A stretch of DNA of 7,023 nucleotides from Bacteroidales bacterium UBA1256 (GCA_002308195.1 DBVU01000055.1:22135-29157), one strand, 5' to 3'; shown: positions 1-6,882, counted from the first letter of the stretch. Numbers and translations are program-made. Notes: generated from the letters alone by a model not told the origin.

Positions 1-782
1 AAGAAGGGCACATGGGCCTCACCGGCTACGGCCTTGGCCAGCAATGTCTTACCTGTTCCCGGAGGGCCTACCAGCAACGCACCTTTAGGTATCTTGGCGC
101 CTATGTCGGTATATTTCTTCGAGTTCTTCAAAAATTCCACTATCTCCTGCACTTCCTGTTTCGCGCCATACAGACCTGCCACATCCTTGAATGTCACTTT
201 ATCTTTCTTGTCGCGGTCAAATAGTTGCGCCTTGGCTTTGCCTACGCCGAAGATACCACCTCCTGCGCCCATGCCGCCGCTTACGCCACGGCTCAGATAG
301 ACAAAGAAGAGTACTATCAGTACAAACGGCAGTACATTGACCAAAATCAGATACCAGTAGTCTCTCGATTTCTCGTACGTCACGTCTATCGCTGCCAGGC
401 CGTTTGCCTTGCGCGCAGCGTTGACACCGCTCATGAATTTGTCAAACTCTTCCACGCTCGGCACTTGCGTCTTCAGGATTCCTTTTGCATCCTCTCCTTC
501 TCTTTGAGAAGGAAATACCACCGCATACGATTTAGGGCGCACAACGGCTTGTGCACTCAGGTCGTCTTTTACGGTCACTTTCTCTATCGCATCCGCCTCG
601 ATGTACGCCGTCAGTTTGGTGTAACTCAGCGCCTTACTGTTGGCCGCGGTATCTTTACCTCCAAACAGGTAGAATCCCAGCAATGCAAACGCGATGGTAT
701 AAAAAATCAAGCTCAGCCATCTGCGACCGGGTTTCTGTCCTTGCGGATTAGGTTGGTTTTGTTTGTTCTTCTGTTCTGCCAT
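1..782 (-). CDS. ftsH: ATP-dependent zinc metalloprotease FtsH, N-terminal part (cut by window edge)
   Basis: FtsH is a hexameric inner-membrane AAA+ protease that extracts and degrades damaged membrane proteins and some short-lived regulators. Only the first 260 residues are present; the gene continues past base 1. Visible are a polar, Gln/Asn-rich N-terminus, a first transmembrane helix at about residues 22-40, a periplasmic domain at about 41-141, a second transmembrane helix at about 143-163, and a Gly-rich linker at 166-181. The AAA domain begins with the FtsH signature FKDVAG (198-203) followed by an [11 protein letters not shown] stretch. Walker A GPPGTGKT is at 239-246, and the sequence stops just after GEAHVPF. 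Walker B, the second region of homology and the HEXXH zinc site lie outside the window. The ATG at 780-782 is chosen because it gives the usual short cytoplasmic N-terminus. It lies 62 bp downstream of rsfS with no terminator or good promoter between, so co-transcription is likely. The family call is secure. Confidence 0.97.
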   Translation of the reverse strand, partial: MAEQKNKQNQPNPQGQKPGRRWLSLIFYTIAFALLGFYLFGGKDTAANSKALSYTKLTAYIEADAIEKVTVKDDLSAQAVVRPKSYAVVFPSQREGEDAKGILKTQVPSVEEFDKFMSGVNAARKANGLAAIDVTYEKSRDYWYLILVNVLPFVLIVLFFVYLSRGVSGGMGAGGGIFGVGKAKAQLFDRDKKDKVTFKDVAGLYGAKQEVQEIVEFLKNSKKYTDIGAKIPKGALLVGPPGTGKTLLAKAVAGEAHVPF

Positions 783-844
783 ATATTTTTCTTAATTCTG
801 CAATCTAAAATGTCAAATGTGCAATATTAATTATTTATAATTAA

Positions 845-1207
845 TCACACCTCCGGTAGTTCCGTTATTTTTCCGTCGCTCCACAGATGTTCTATGTCAT
901 AGAACGCACGCGGTTCGCGCTGCATAATGTGCACAAATATCGTGCCGTAATCCATTGCTATCCATTCGGCGTTATCTTGGCCGGCTACTGACAGCGGATG
1001 CACGTGCGTCGTGGTGCGAACAAAATCGTCCACTTCATCGCCGATGGCAGCCACTTGCGTGTTGCTCTGCCCCTCGCAGATAATCATCATTTCTACCGGT
1101 GCTTCTTTGATTTTCTTCAGGTCAATAGTTACAATTCGCTGACCTTTGCGATTGCGAATACCTTCTATAATAGCATCCGCCAGTCTCTTCGTGGTTATTT
1201 CCTTCAT
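845..1207 (-). CDS. rsfS: Ribosomal silencing factor RsfS (Iojap/YbeB family)
   Basis: RsfS binds ribosomal protein uL14 on the large subunit and blocks joining with the small subunit, damping translation when nutrients are short. The 120-residue protein has the normal family length and looks complete. Family features are visible: an N-terminal helix followed by a DLKKI strand region (29-33), the CEGQSNTQV segment (44-52) matching the usual TG-S-x-QV, W82 then the MDYG motif (85-88), the VH pair (92-93), and R100-x-FY with E106 and LW (108-109) near the C-terminus. The ATG at 1205-1207 gives the expected start; no Shine-Dalgarno is evident, as is normal in Bacteroidota. It is the first gene of the rsfS-ftsH unit, an order I know from many Bacteroidales genomes, where cdsA often follows. 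A promoter at 1280-1310 predicts a leader of roughly 65-70 nt. Confidence 0.95.
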   Translation of the reverse strand: MKEITTKRLADAIIEGIRNRKGQRIVTIDLKKIKEAPVEMMIICEGQSNTQVAAIGDEVDDFVRTTTHVHPLSVAGQDNAEWIAMDYGTIFVHIMQREPRAFYDIEHLWSDGKITELPEV

Positions 1208-1279
1208 ATATTTGTATTAATTTATTCGCTCAATAACGCATTGGTCTTCTGTTATTTACTTCGGATCAACTTTGCGCCG

Positions 1280-1310
1280 CAAAGTTACTACAAATTATTG
1301 ACATGTGCAA
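1280..1310 (-). promoter_or_regulatory. Bacteroidota-type promoter of rsfS-ftsH
   Basis: On the minus strand the -33 element GTTG (TTG at 1310-1308) is followed after 20 nt by TAACTTTG at 1287-1280, a full match to the TAnnTTTG -7 consensus. Transcription would begin near 1276. The -7 box overlaps a small palindrome at 1270-1284. The site lies just downstream of the terminator of the preceding gene, as expected for a new transcription unit. Confidence 0.7.
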
Positions 1311-1319
1311 CATTTTTAC

Positions 1320-1342
1320 AAAAAAAGAGTGCCAAAGCACTC
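1320..1342 (-). terminator. Intrinsic terminator after the TPR-LuxR gene
   Basis: On the minus strand a 6-bp stem GAGTGC/GCACTC with a TTTG loop (1342-1327) is followed directly by seven T (1326-1320). It sits about 40 nt past the stop codon of the TPR-LuxR gene and ahead of the rsfS promoter. On the plus strand the same hairpin is followed by C and five T, so it could also stop transcription coming from the left. Confidence 0.8.
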
Positions 1343-1380
1343 CTTTTTCTATTTTCAATACCAAATCTACGATTTTCAAT

Positions 1381-2796
1381 CTATATAATCCCATGCTCAA
1401 GGGCGAATCGAACCAATTCGACGGATGAGGAAAGTCCGAGTTTGTTGAATATGTTGGTTTTGTGACTATTCACTGCGCGGATGGAAATAAAGAGTTTGTC
1501 GGCAATCTCCTTGCCCCTGTATCCCTCGCATAAGAGTTTTACTATTTCTTGTTCACGTTTGGTCAGTTTGGACTCCTTGATGTTTTTCGCTTTTGCGTCT
1601 GCTATATCTTGCAACAAGGCAGAAATATCTTTTCCGTAGAATTGCTTGAGCTCGAATGCCAGTTTAGCATATTGTTGCTCCTGGTCCATTACTTTCTGTT
1701 CTAATATATTCTTGCGTTTGCGTAGTAGCAGCACTATGGTGGTCAGTAGAACCACGATGAGAAGCACCAAAACGGAGAAAATGACCAATATCCCTTCTCG
1801 CATTTTACGTTGCTTTAATAATTGTTGTTGTTCCTTAATCTGTTGTTCTTTGCGGAAACTATCATAGCGCACCTGAGCGATGGTCAGTTGGCGTTGTGCC
1901 TCTTCGCTTTGTATCTGTTCGTGCAATACGCGTGCACGCTCCAACCATCTCAACGCTTCTGCCGATTTTCCTTTTGCGGCAGACTGCTTGTATAGTCGGT
2001 CGCAGGCTTCGAATTCCTGCTTGCGCATTCCCAGTTCTTGTGCCAATTGTACAGCTTTATGCAACTCGCCCAATTGCAGTAGGATGATGAGTTCAGAAGG
2101 CCTATTCCCGGTCTCGCGGGCAATAGCCAGAGCTTGCGTGTTGTATATTTGTGCACGCTTTGCTTGACCCAGGGCATCGTAGATGTTCGCCAATTGAGCC
2201 AGACGCATCCCTTCTTGTGGGCGGCGGCCTAGTTGCCGGTCTATCTGTAGCGCTTCTTCGGTCAGCTGGAGTGCCCGTTCCAGGTCTCTCGGATCACCTC
2301 CTTTGGACTTTGCTACGAGCACTTCACCCAACATTGCTTTGCGAATCGCGAGCGACTTAGGAGAATGGGTGGTGTCGGAAGCCAATAAGGAGTCTTCTAT
2401 TTCTATCGCGCGTTGCAGATAGTCGATAGCTACGTCGTGTTTGCCTGCTGACGAATAGACTCCGGCTAGGTTGCCTAACGAAGCAGACAGATCTTCAGGT
2501 GTGCCTTGCTCTTCATCATACTGCAGACACATCTCACCGTACTTCAATGCTTGCTCGTAGTCGCCCAAACGATGGTAACAGTAGAGTAGGCATGAATAGA
2601 ACTCGCAGCGCAGCGCAACGGAATCATCCGGCACTAACGCCAATCCGTCTTCGTTAATGCAAATGGCTTCTGCTAGATGTCCGCTCATCGCTGCGTTGTA
2701 GGCGCTATCGACATACACATCCACTTCCTCTCGCGTCACGGCATGTACAGCCATGACGGAGAAGATAGTTAGGTATGTGCAGAGGTGTCTAAGCAT
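1381..2796 (-). CDS. Membrane-anchored TPR protein with C-terminal LuxR-type HTH (one-component transcription regulator)
   Basis: This is a predicted transmembrane transcription factor of 471 residues. Residues 1-19 form a signal peptide (hydrophobic core followed by VHA, cleavage after A19). Residues about 25-290 are tandem helical pairs of TPR type, for example YEQALKYGEMCLQYDE (80-95) and HDVAIDYLQRAIEIED (120-135). A Gln/Lys-rich coiled coil follows (about 295-332), then a single transmembrane helix at about 335-358 ending in the basic RKRK (359-362), a second coiled coil (363-405), and a LuxR/GerE helix-turn-helix at 408-471. The HTH carries LTKREQEIVKLLCEG, EIADKLFIS and VNSHKTNIFNKLG. 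The signal peptide puts the TPR part in the periplasm and the HTH in the cytoplasm. There is no receiver domain. Such TPR-LuxR proteins are common in Bacteroidota; ligand and targets are unknown. It has its own promoter 14 bp upstream, yet only 57 bp separate it from the secreted-protein gene. Confidence 0.92.
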   Translation of the reverse strand: MLRHLCTYLTIFSVMAVHAVTREEVDVYVDSAYNAAMSGHLAEAICINEDGLALVPDDSVALRCEFYSCLLYCYHRLGDYEQALKYGEMCLQYDEEQGTPEDLSASLGNLAGVYSSAGKHDVAIDYLQRAIEIEDSLLASDTTHSPKSLAIRKAMLGEVLVAKSKGGDPRDLERALQLTEEALQIDRQLGRRPQEGMRLAQLANIYDALGQAKRAQIYNTQALAIARETGNRPSELIILLQLGELHKAVQLAQELGMRKQEFEACDRLYKQSAAKGKSAEALRWLERARVLHEQIQSEEAQRQLTIAQVRYDSFRKEQQIKEQQQLLKQRKMREGILVIFSVLVLLIVVLLTTIVLLLRKRKNILEQKVMDQEQQYAKLAFELKQFYGKDISALLQDIADAKAKNIKESKLTKREQEIVKLLCEGYRGKEIADKLFISIRAVNSHKTNIFNKLGLSSSVELVRFALEHGII

Positions 2797-2809
2797 ACTG
2801 AATTTGCCG

Positions 2810-2841
2810 CAAAGATACTACTTTTTTTTCAATTGTGCAAA
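2810..2841 (-). promoter_or_regulatory. Bacteroidota-type promoter of the TPR-LuxR gene
   Basis: On the minus strand TTTG (2841-2838), a 20-nt spacer with an A8 tract, and TATCTTTG (2817-2810) match the -33/-7 consensus in full. The predicted start is near 2806, only about 10 nt before the ATG at 2796. The whole promoter fits in the 57-bp gap after the upstream stop codon. Confidence 0.72.
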
Positions 2842-2853
2842 TTTTTGAATCCA

Positions 2854-5800
2854 TCAACGAATTTCTTGACCTTGCACTGTGTATACTTTCCCGTTTTTCT
2901 CAATATAGAGCACGCCGTCACGAATGATCTTACGATATTCGATGGACTCGCCGCTCTCTATCGTTTCAAAGCCTTCAGGAGCTTTCTCCCGGAAAATAGC
3001 GGTAATAGTTGCATTCATGCATGCCGGTGCTATAAATGGGTTCTCGGTCGAGCCATTAGACCATTCGACGAACTCATAGCCTGCGTTAGGAGTTGCAATC
3101 AGCATTACTTCTTCTCCTTCTTCGAAGATACCGCCGCCAGTCGCACTACCCATAATCGGATCATTGACATTGACGGTGATGGTATATTTCGGAGTCTCGG
3201 GATCTTTAGGCGCAATGCGGAATGTACGAACTTCGTTATTGTTCGCATCGCGCATGGTACCGTTCTCAGCGAGATAAGTGCCCTCCGGGTAGATCATATA
3301 GTTCTCCGGTATAACCAATCCGCCACGAATCTCCATGCCGCAACCCGACACTTGCAGTTCGTTGCCTTCAATCAGTTTGAGTGTATCGGTAATTATAGCC
3401 ACATGGTCCTCACTGTTACCGGTAATCTTTGTCAACTTATTACGTAATTCGAGGACTGCAGTATTAGATGTGTTGACAAATTGGATACCTTTATCGTCGG
3501 TATTTGCCTCATGGAAGCCCACATTAAGGGTGTCGAAATAGATACGTACTATATCTGCCTCGTCGAAATATAGTGTCCAGTCAGATTGACCTTTGATGGT
3601 ATTGCTACCATTACAATAAACGCGCACTTCGCCCGGCAGATTGGAGTAGATGCCGGATTCGTCAATATTCCAATTAACACCATTGAGCGTGACCTGACCT
3701 AAACCATCCTTATGTTTGTATTCGGATTTCTTGTCGCCCGCAGGGTCTAAGCAGTTAGCACTGGTCACTTTGGTTCCTTTGAGCCACAACGGATATTCTT
3801 CCGGTGTGCCACCTGCGGGTTCAAACATCGCTACGCAGCGTGTCTCTGAGAGGATTTCTACGGTCGTATTCTGCTCCGTATTTGTAACGAAACCGGTTTT
3901 ACCCTTGCGATAGATGTGCCACTCCTTGAACTGGTAACCACTGTTCGGATTTGCTTTGATATTCAGGGCACGTCCGTAATTAGTTTCGAAGGAAGACGGG
4001 TTGCAATAGCCCATCGATTCGTCGTTCGGTTCCACGAAATAAGGAAGCGGATGGCGGCTGTTTCCAAGAACCAGTACTCCCTGGTTGGTATTATCGGTTG
4101 AACCGCTCACACCACCTGTAGAGGTAAAACTTGCTGCACGCGGCCAAGCTATATAACACGATTTGCCGAGATTATTTTCTGTTATCACCGGCGTATTGCT
4201 GGTTTTAAAGCCACTCTGACTGAAAATAGTAGCATCATCTAATGTCAAACCGGTCTTGCAATACACTTCTCGCTCGCTATGAACCACAATGGAGTCTGCT
4301 GTACCGTTACACTCCACGTACAAACGCGGACCCTCACAGCGGATAGGATACGAGCTTTGATTCTTACCGTAGGTATTGATATATACCGAACCGTTTTCTC
4401 CTAGTATTTCTGTGGATTGAGAACGAAGTATCAACTCGCAGTTGTTGTGAGCAGGTTTGAAATAGATACCATGACCGCCGTCTGCATAATAACGAGTATC
4501 GATTCCATCGTATTTGACGCCTGTAGGGTCGCCGGAATAAATGGTCACATTATCCATAATGACGGTCACACTGTCCTCCTGAATCTCTATCGCAGGAACA
4601 CCTTTCGGGTTCATTCCGCTATAACCGTTGTATAAACTTTGTGCATTGATGGAAGCATTCTCAAGAACTAAAATGATTTTCCCTCCTTCTGTCCATTTAC
4701 CTCTCGAATGGTCTTCAATAGAGATTTTTCCGGTAGTATATTCGCTTTTGAAATCGTCCGCATTACGGATATTCATCTGCTTTCCGGCAATCCATATTTT
4801 ATATTTGCGCAAGTCCACGTCAAGCACAAACGAAGCGGACGTGGCACTTCCGGAAGTATAATTGTAGGTGTAGATAATATCTTGCCAATAGGATATGTCG
4901 CAACTCACTGCGCGCGTCTGAGCCTCGGCTTTCAGCGGAGCACCATCCACAATCAAAATCGTTGCGACTATAGCGTTCGTCGAAGTTGCTGATGCATCTA
5001 CATACAGGTTGTGCAGCAGAATCTGGTTGTCGCACTCAATGGCTTTGCAGCCGGCACCGAAGACAAACAACGTATCTTCTTCCGAGCCCTCAATGGACAA
5101 GTGAGCACCGGTACATTTGATTCCACTGCCGTGTACGCGGCTCGTGCCTTCCACCTTGATAACATACTCCAGATTTTCGCTACCGGTATAGTTCATTACC
5201 ACACTGCTTACATCCGCATTGCGCAGCGTGAGAGTCTTGGCCGGTTCGTTCCAACTGACACTACCGCCGTCGCCCAAGATATCACCGGCATTCTCATCCG
5301 TCAGGCCAGTTCCATTGACGATAACCGGCACAAAATCGCCGTTCATGATACGGAACCGCATCACGGGCATTGTACGCAAATTAGTAATGAACTGGTCATA
5401 GGATAACTCATTCTCATTAAAGGAGAAATAGTACTTCTTTTGCGCCGGTATGCGCTCTTTCCATTCGTTCTCGGTGAGTTTCAACGCGCAATAATTAAAC
5501 ACGCCGTTGATAACACCGTTGGCATAATAGAAATTCTCCGGGCGTGCAGCAACGGGACAGAAGTAATTCTCTTCTGCACTGACGATACTATCTGTCCAGA
5601 AATATACACCACTCTTATTGCTTACTTCACCGCCAAGCATATTAACGTGCGATTCTTCATATGCGTCCAGCAGATTGATTTTGCCACCATACATATTCAG
5701 CGTCACGTTCTCATCGTCCATCACAACGCCGCAACGATCGCTTGCGGTGCTATTTGACCAAGGAGCGCATCCATTGATTTCGCCACCACAGATGTTAACG

Positions 5801-6402
5801 CGTTCACAGGTAGAATTTTTGGGCACGAAGACAGCAGCTACTTCGGTTGCATTCCCTTCGTAACTATTGAATATAATTTTACCGCCGCCTTGCGAGTCGA
5901 TGATATTAAATTCGTTGCATTGCCAGCCGGCAGCAAAGAGGCAGACACATTTGGGATAGCCGTTATAATCTTTGTATTTCACACGGGCGTTGTCACCATA
6001 CCACGCAGCAGTTATTGTGTGACCATTCAAGTCCAAAGTCTTCCGTCCCTGACCGACAGACACGAAGGCTGCTATTTTCTCATTTCCGTAACGGTAAGCG
6101 ATACTATATTTCTCAAGGCCTTTATTCCTCCAATATTGGGAAGGGGCATTGTTGTCCACACGCAAGATACGTGCAGAATGTGCCAGAGAGACATCGTTAG
6201 TCGTATACCACTTGTCGTCAATCTCAAGGTCCGCATCCAAAGTGACGACTACATCGTAATAGAGCGAAGAACAATCCTCGAGGAACATACGAACCGTATT
6301 GAAGTGATCCGCATGAACTGTTTGTTGCTCATATGCCTTAACCGGCATAGCCAGCATTAGCGCGCAAAGCGCCAATGCAAAAGAAAGAAAATGTTTTTTC
6401 AT
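2854..6402 (-). CDS. Large secreted modular beta-rich surface protein with InlB-B-like repeats and a T9SS-like tail
   Basis: I recognise no named gene. The 1182-residue product begins with a signal peptide (1-23, cleavage after VKA). Residues about 110-300 have short strand repeats with GG turns (LDLNGHTITA, NICGGEING, LNMYGGKINL, VNMLGGEVSN), suggesting a right-handed beta-helix. One module then recurs in degenerate form, starting near 358 (VPVIVNGTGLT), 533 (YKIWIAGKQMN) and 871 (YPLWLKGTKVT). Each opens with a short strand plus G-K/T and continues into strand-rich sequence such as KTLTLRNADV. InlB-B-like repeats lie at about 804-862 (core ANPNSGYQFKEW) and 1072-1138 (core ATPNAGYEFVEW). 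The end (1156-1182) carries RKIIRDGVLYIEKNGKVYTV and GQEIR, resembling the start of a type IX secretion C-terminal domain. No catalytic motif is visible. Likely roles are adhesion or glycan binding at the cell surface, which is inference. The ATG at 6400-6402 is fixed by the signal peptide, and a promoter lies about 60 bp upstream. Confidence 0.88.
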   Translation of the reverse strand: MKKHFLSFALALCALMLAMPVKAYEQQTVHADHFNTVRMFLEDCSSLYYDVVVTLDADLEIDDKWYTTNDVSLAHSARILRVDNNAPSQYWRNKGLEKYSIAYRYGNEKIAAFVSVGQGRKTLDLNGHTITAAWYGDNARVKYKDYNGYPKCVCLFAAGWQCNEFNIIDSQGGGKIIFNSYEGNATEVAAVFVPKNSTCERVNICGGEINGCAPWSNSTASDRCGVVMDDENVTLNMYGGKINLLDAYEESHVNMLGGEVSNKSGVYFWTDSIVSAEENYFCPVAARPENFYYANGVINGVFNYCALKLTENEWKERIPAQKKYYFSFNENELSYDQFITNLRTMPVMRFRIMNGDFVPVIVNGTGLTDENAGDILGDGGSVSWNEPAKTLTLRNADVSSVVMNYTGSENLEYVIKVEGTSRVHGSGIKCTGAHLSIEGSEEDTLFVFGAGCKAIECDNQILLHNLYVDASATSTNAIVATILIVDGAPLKAEAQTRAVSCDISYWQDIIYTYNYTSGSATSASFVLDVDLRKYKIWIAGKQMNIRNADDFKSEYTTGKISIEDHSRGKWTEGGKIILVLENASINAQSLYNGYSGMNPKGVPAIEIQEDSVTVIMDNVTIYSGDPTGVKYDGIDTRYYADGGHGIYFKPAHNNCELILRSQSTEILGENGSVYINTYGKNQSSYPIRCEGPRLYVECNGTADSIVVHSEREVYCKTGLTLDDATIFSQSGFKTSNTPVITENNLGKSCYIAWPRAASFTSTGGVSGSTDNTNQGVLVLGNSRHPLPYFVEPNDESMGYCNPSSFETNYGRALNIKANPNSGYQFKEWHIYRKGKTGFVTNTEQNTTVEILSETRCVAMFEPAGGTPEEYPLWLKGTKVTSANCLDPAGDKKSEYKHKDGLGQVTLNGVNWNIDESGIYSNLPGEVRVYCNGSNTIKGQSDWTLYFDEADIVRIYFDTLNVGFHEANTDDKGIQFVNTSNTAVLELRNKLTKITGNSEDHVAIITDTLKLIEGNELQVSGCGMEIRGGLVIPENYMIYPEGTYLAENGTMRDANNNEVRTFRIAPKDPETPKYTITVNVNDPIMGSATGGGIFEEGEEVMLIATPNAGYEFVEWSNGSTENPFIAPACMNATITAIFREKAPEGFETIESGESIEYRKIIRDGVLYIEKNGKVYTVQGQEIR

Positions 6403-6461
6403 AATTGTTAAATTTGAGTTAATTAATATTGAGACTTGTTTGAACGCATTTTTTCACGCTG

Positions 6462-6492
6462 CAAAGATACTGCTTTTTCTGCGCGCGTACAA
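6462..6492 (-). promoter_or_regulatory. Bacteroidota-type promoter of the large secreted-protein gene
   Basis: On the minus strand CTTG (TTG at 6492-6490), a 20-nt spacer and TATCTTTG (6469-6462) fit the -33/-7 consensus. The predicted start near 6458 gives a leader of about 55 nt, AT-rich just before the ATG and without a Shine-Dalgarno. The spacing is identical to the two other minus-strand promoters in this window. Confidence 0.7.
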
Positions 6493-6531
6493 GTACCTAA
6501 AACTCGCATTTTTTACCATCTAACTGGTTCG

Positions 6532-6560
6532 GAGTAATTTTGAGATCTCAAAATGTACTC
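6532..6560. repeat. 29-bp near-perfect inverted repeat, candidate operator
   Basis: The core ATTTTGAGATCTCAAAAT (6537-6554) is an 18-bp perfect palindrome. It extends by GAGTA (6532-6536) pairing with TACTC (6556-6560) if G6555 is bulged. No T-run follows on either strand, so a terminator is unlikely. It sits about 40 bp upstream of the -33 element of the secreted-protein promoter, which suits a dimeric DNA-binding protein. The binder is unknown. Confidence 0.65.
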
Positions 6561-6590
6561 TCATTAAGATTTTGTCCAATTTTTCCGTCT

Positions 6591-6644
6591 CACGAGAAAA
6601 CACGAGACTTTAACCTGACGATCACGAGACAATCACCTGACAAA
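6591..6644. repeat. Phased short direct repeats (CACGAGA; 22-bp tandem unit)
   Basis: CACGAGA occurs at 6591, 6601 and 6623, that is 10 and 22 bp apart, close to one and two helical turns. The last two copies head a tandem 22-bp unit (6601-6622 and 6623-6644) that matches at 17 of 22 positions, sharing CACGAGAC and CCTGAC. The phasing suggests binding sites on one face of the helix, about 100-150 bp upstream of the secreted-protein promoter. Chance duplication is possible. Confidence 0.55.
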
Positions 6645-6796
6645 AAAGTGTACGTTTTTTAAGATTGTGTTCTATATTTCCTTCTTACGCGTACGTGCGC
6701 GTTCCTTTATATATTAAAATATCGTGCTTTCTGCCCGCTGATGCGCCAGAAATGGCCGGATGGCCCAAATCGGCCAAAATAGGTCTAAAAATACCA

Positions 6797-6813
6797 TGCC
6801 TGATTATCAGGCA
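6797..6813. repeat. 17-bp inverted repeat TGCCTGAT-T-ATCAGGCA
   Basis: Two perfect 8-bp arms flank a single T at 6805. It lies 35 bp upstream of the -33 element of the plus-strand promoter. On the minus strand a weak T-rich run follows (TATTTTTA after GG), so it could be either a weak terminator or a protein-binding site. Confidence 0.45.
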
Positions 6814-6847
6814 GTTACAAAGAAAATGCAAAAAAAATGCAGAAATA

Positions 6848-6879
6848 TTTGGTCAGTTCAAAAAAAAGCAGTAATTTTG
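6848..6879 (+). promoter_or_regulatory. Plus-strand Bacteroidota-type promoter reading out of the window
   Basis: TTTG (6848-6851), a 20-nt spacer containing A8, and TAATTTTG (6872-6879) match the consensus in full. A-tracts at 6821-6838 and 6861-6867 could act like an UP element. The predicted start is near 6883. The gene it serves is not in the window. Confidence 0.65.
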
Positions 6880-6882
6880 CAC

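Noticed and set aside
822..829. TAATATTG on the minus strand as a promoter for ftsH alone
   Set aside because: One mismatch to the -7 consensus and no TTG at the 20-nt spacing used by the other promoters here.
225..830. 201-codon plus-strand open frame opposite ftsH
   Set aside because: It is antisense to clear FtsH coding sequence (transmembrane helices, Walker A) and encodes no recognisable domain.
1381..2796. LuxR-type quorum-sensing receptor
   Set aside because: Only the HTH is LuxR-like; there is no acyl-homoserine-lactone binding domain, and the rest is TPR plus a membrane helix.
2785..6360. Many plus-strand open frames of 60-220 codons opposite the secreted-protein gene
   Set aside because: They lie within a continuous 1182-codon minus-strand gene with signal peptide and domain structure; their translations look like frame shadows.
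6591..6644. CRISPR array
   Set aside because: The repeat units are 7-22 bp, imperfect, and have no spacers of regular length; no cas genes are present.
6642..6660. A6-gtgtacg-T6 symmetric stretch as a terminator
   Set aside because: The stem would be A-U pairs only, with no GC hairpin, so it is too weak.
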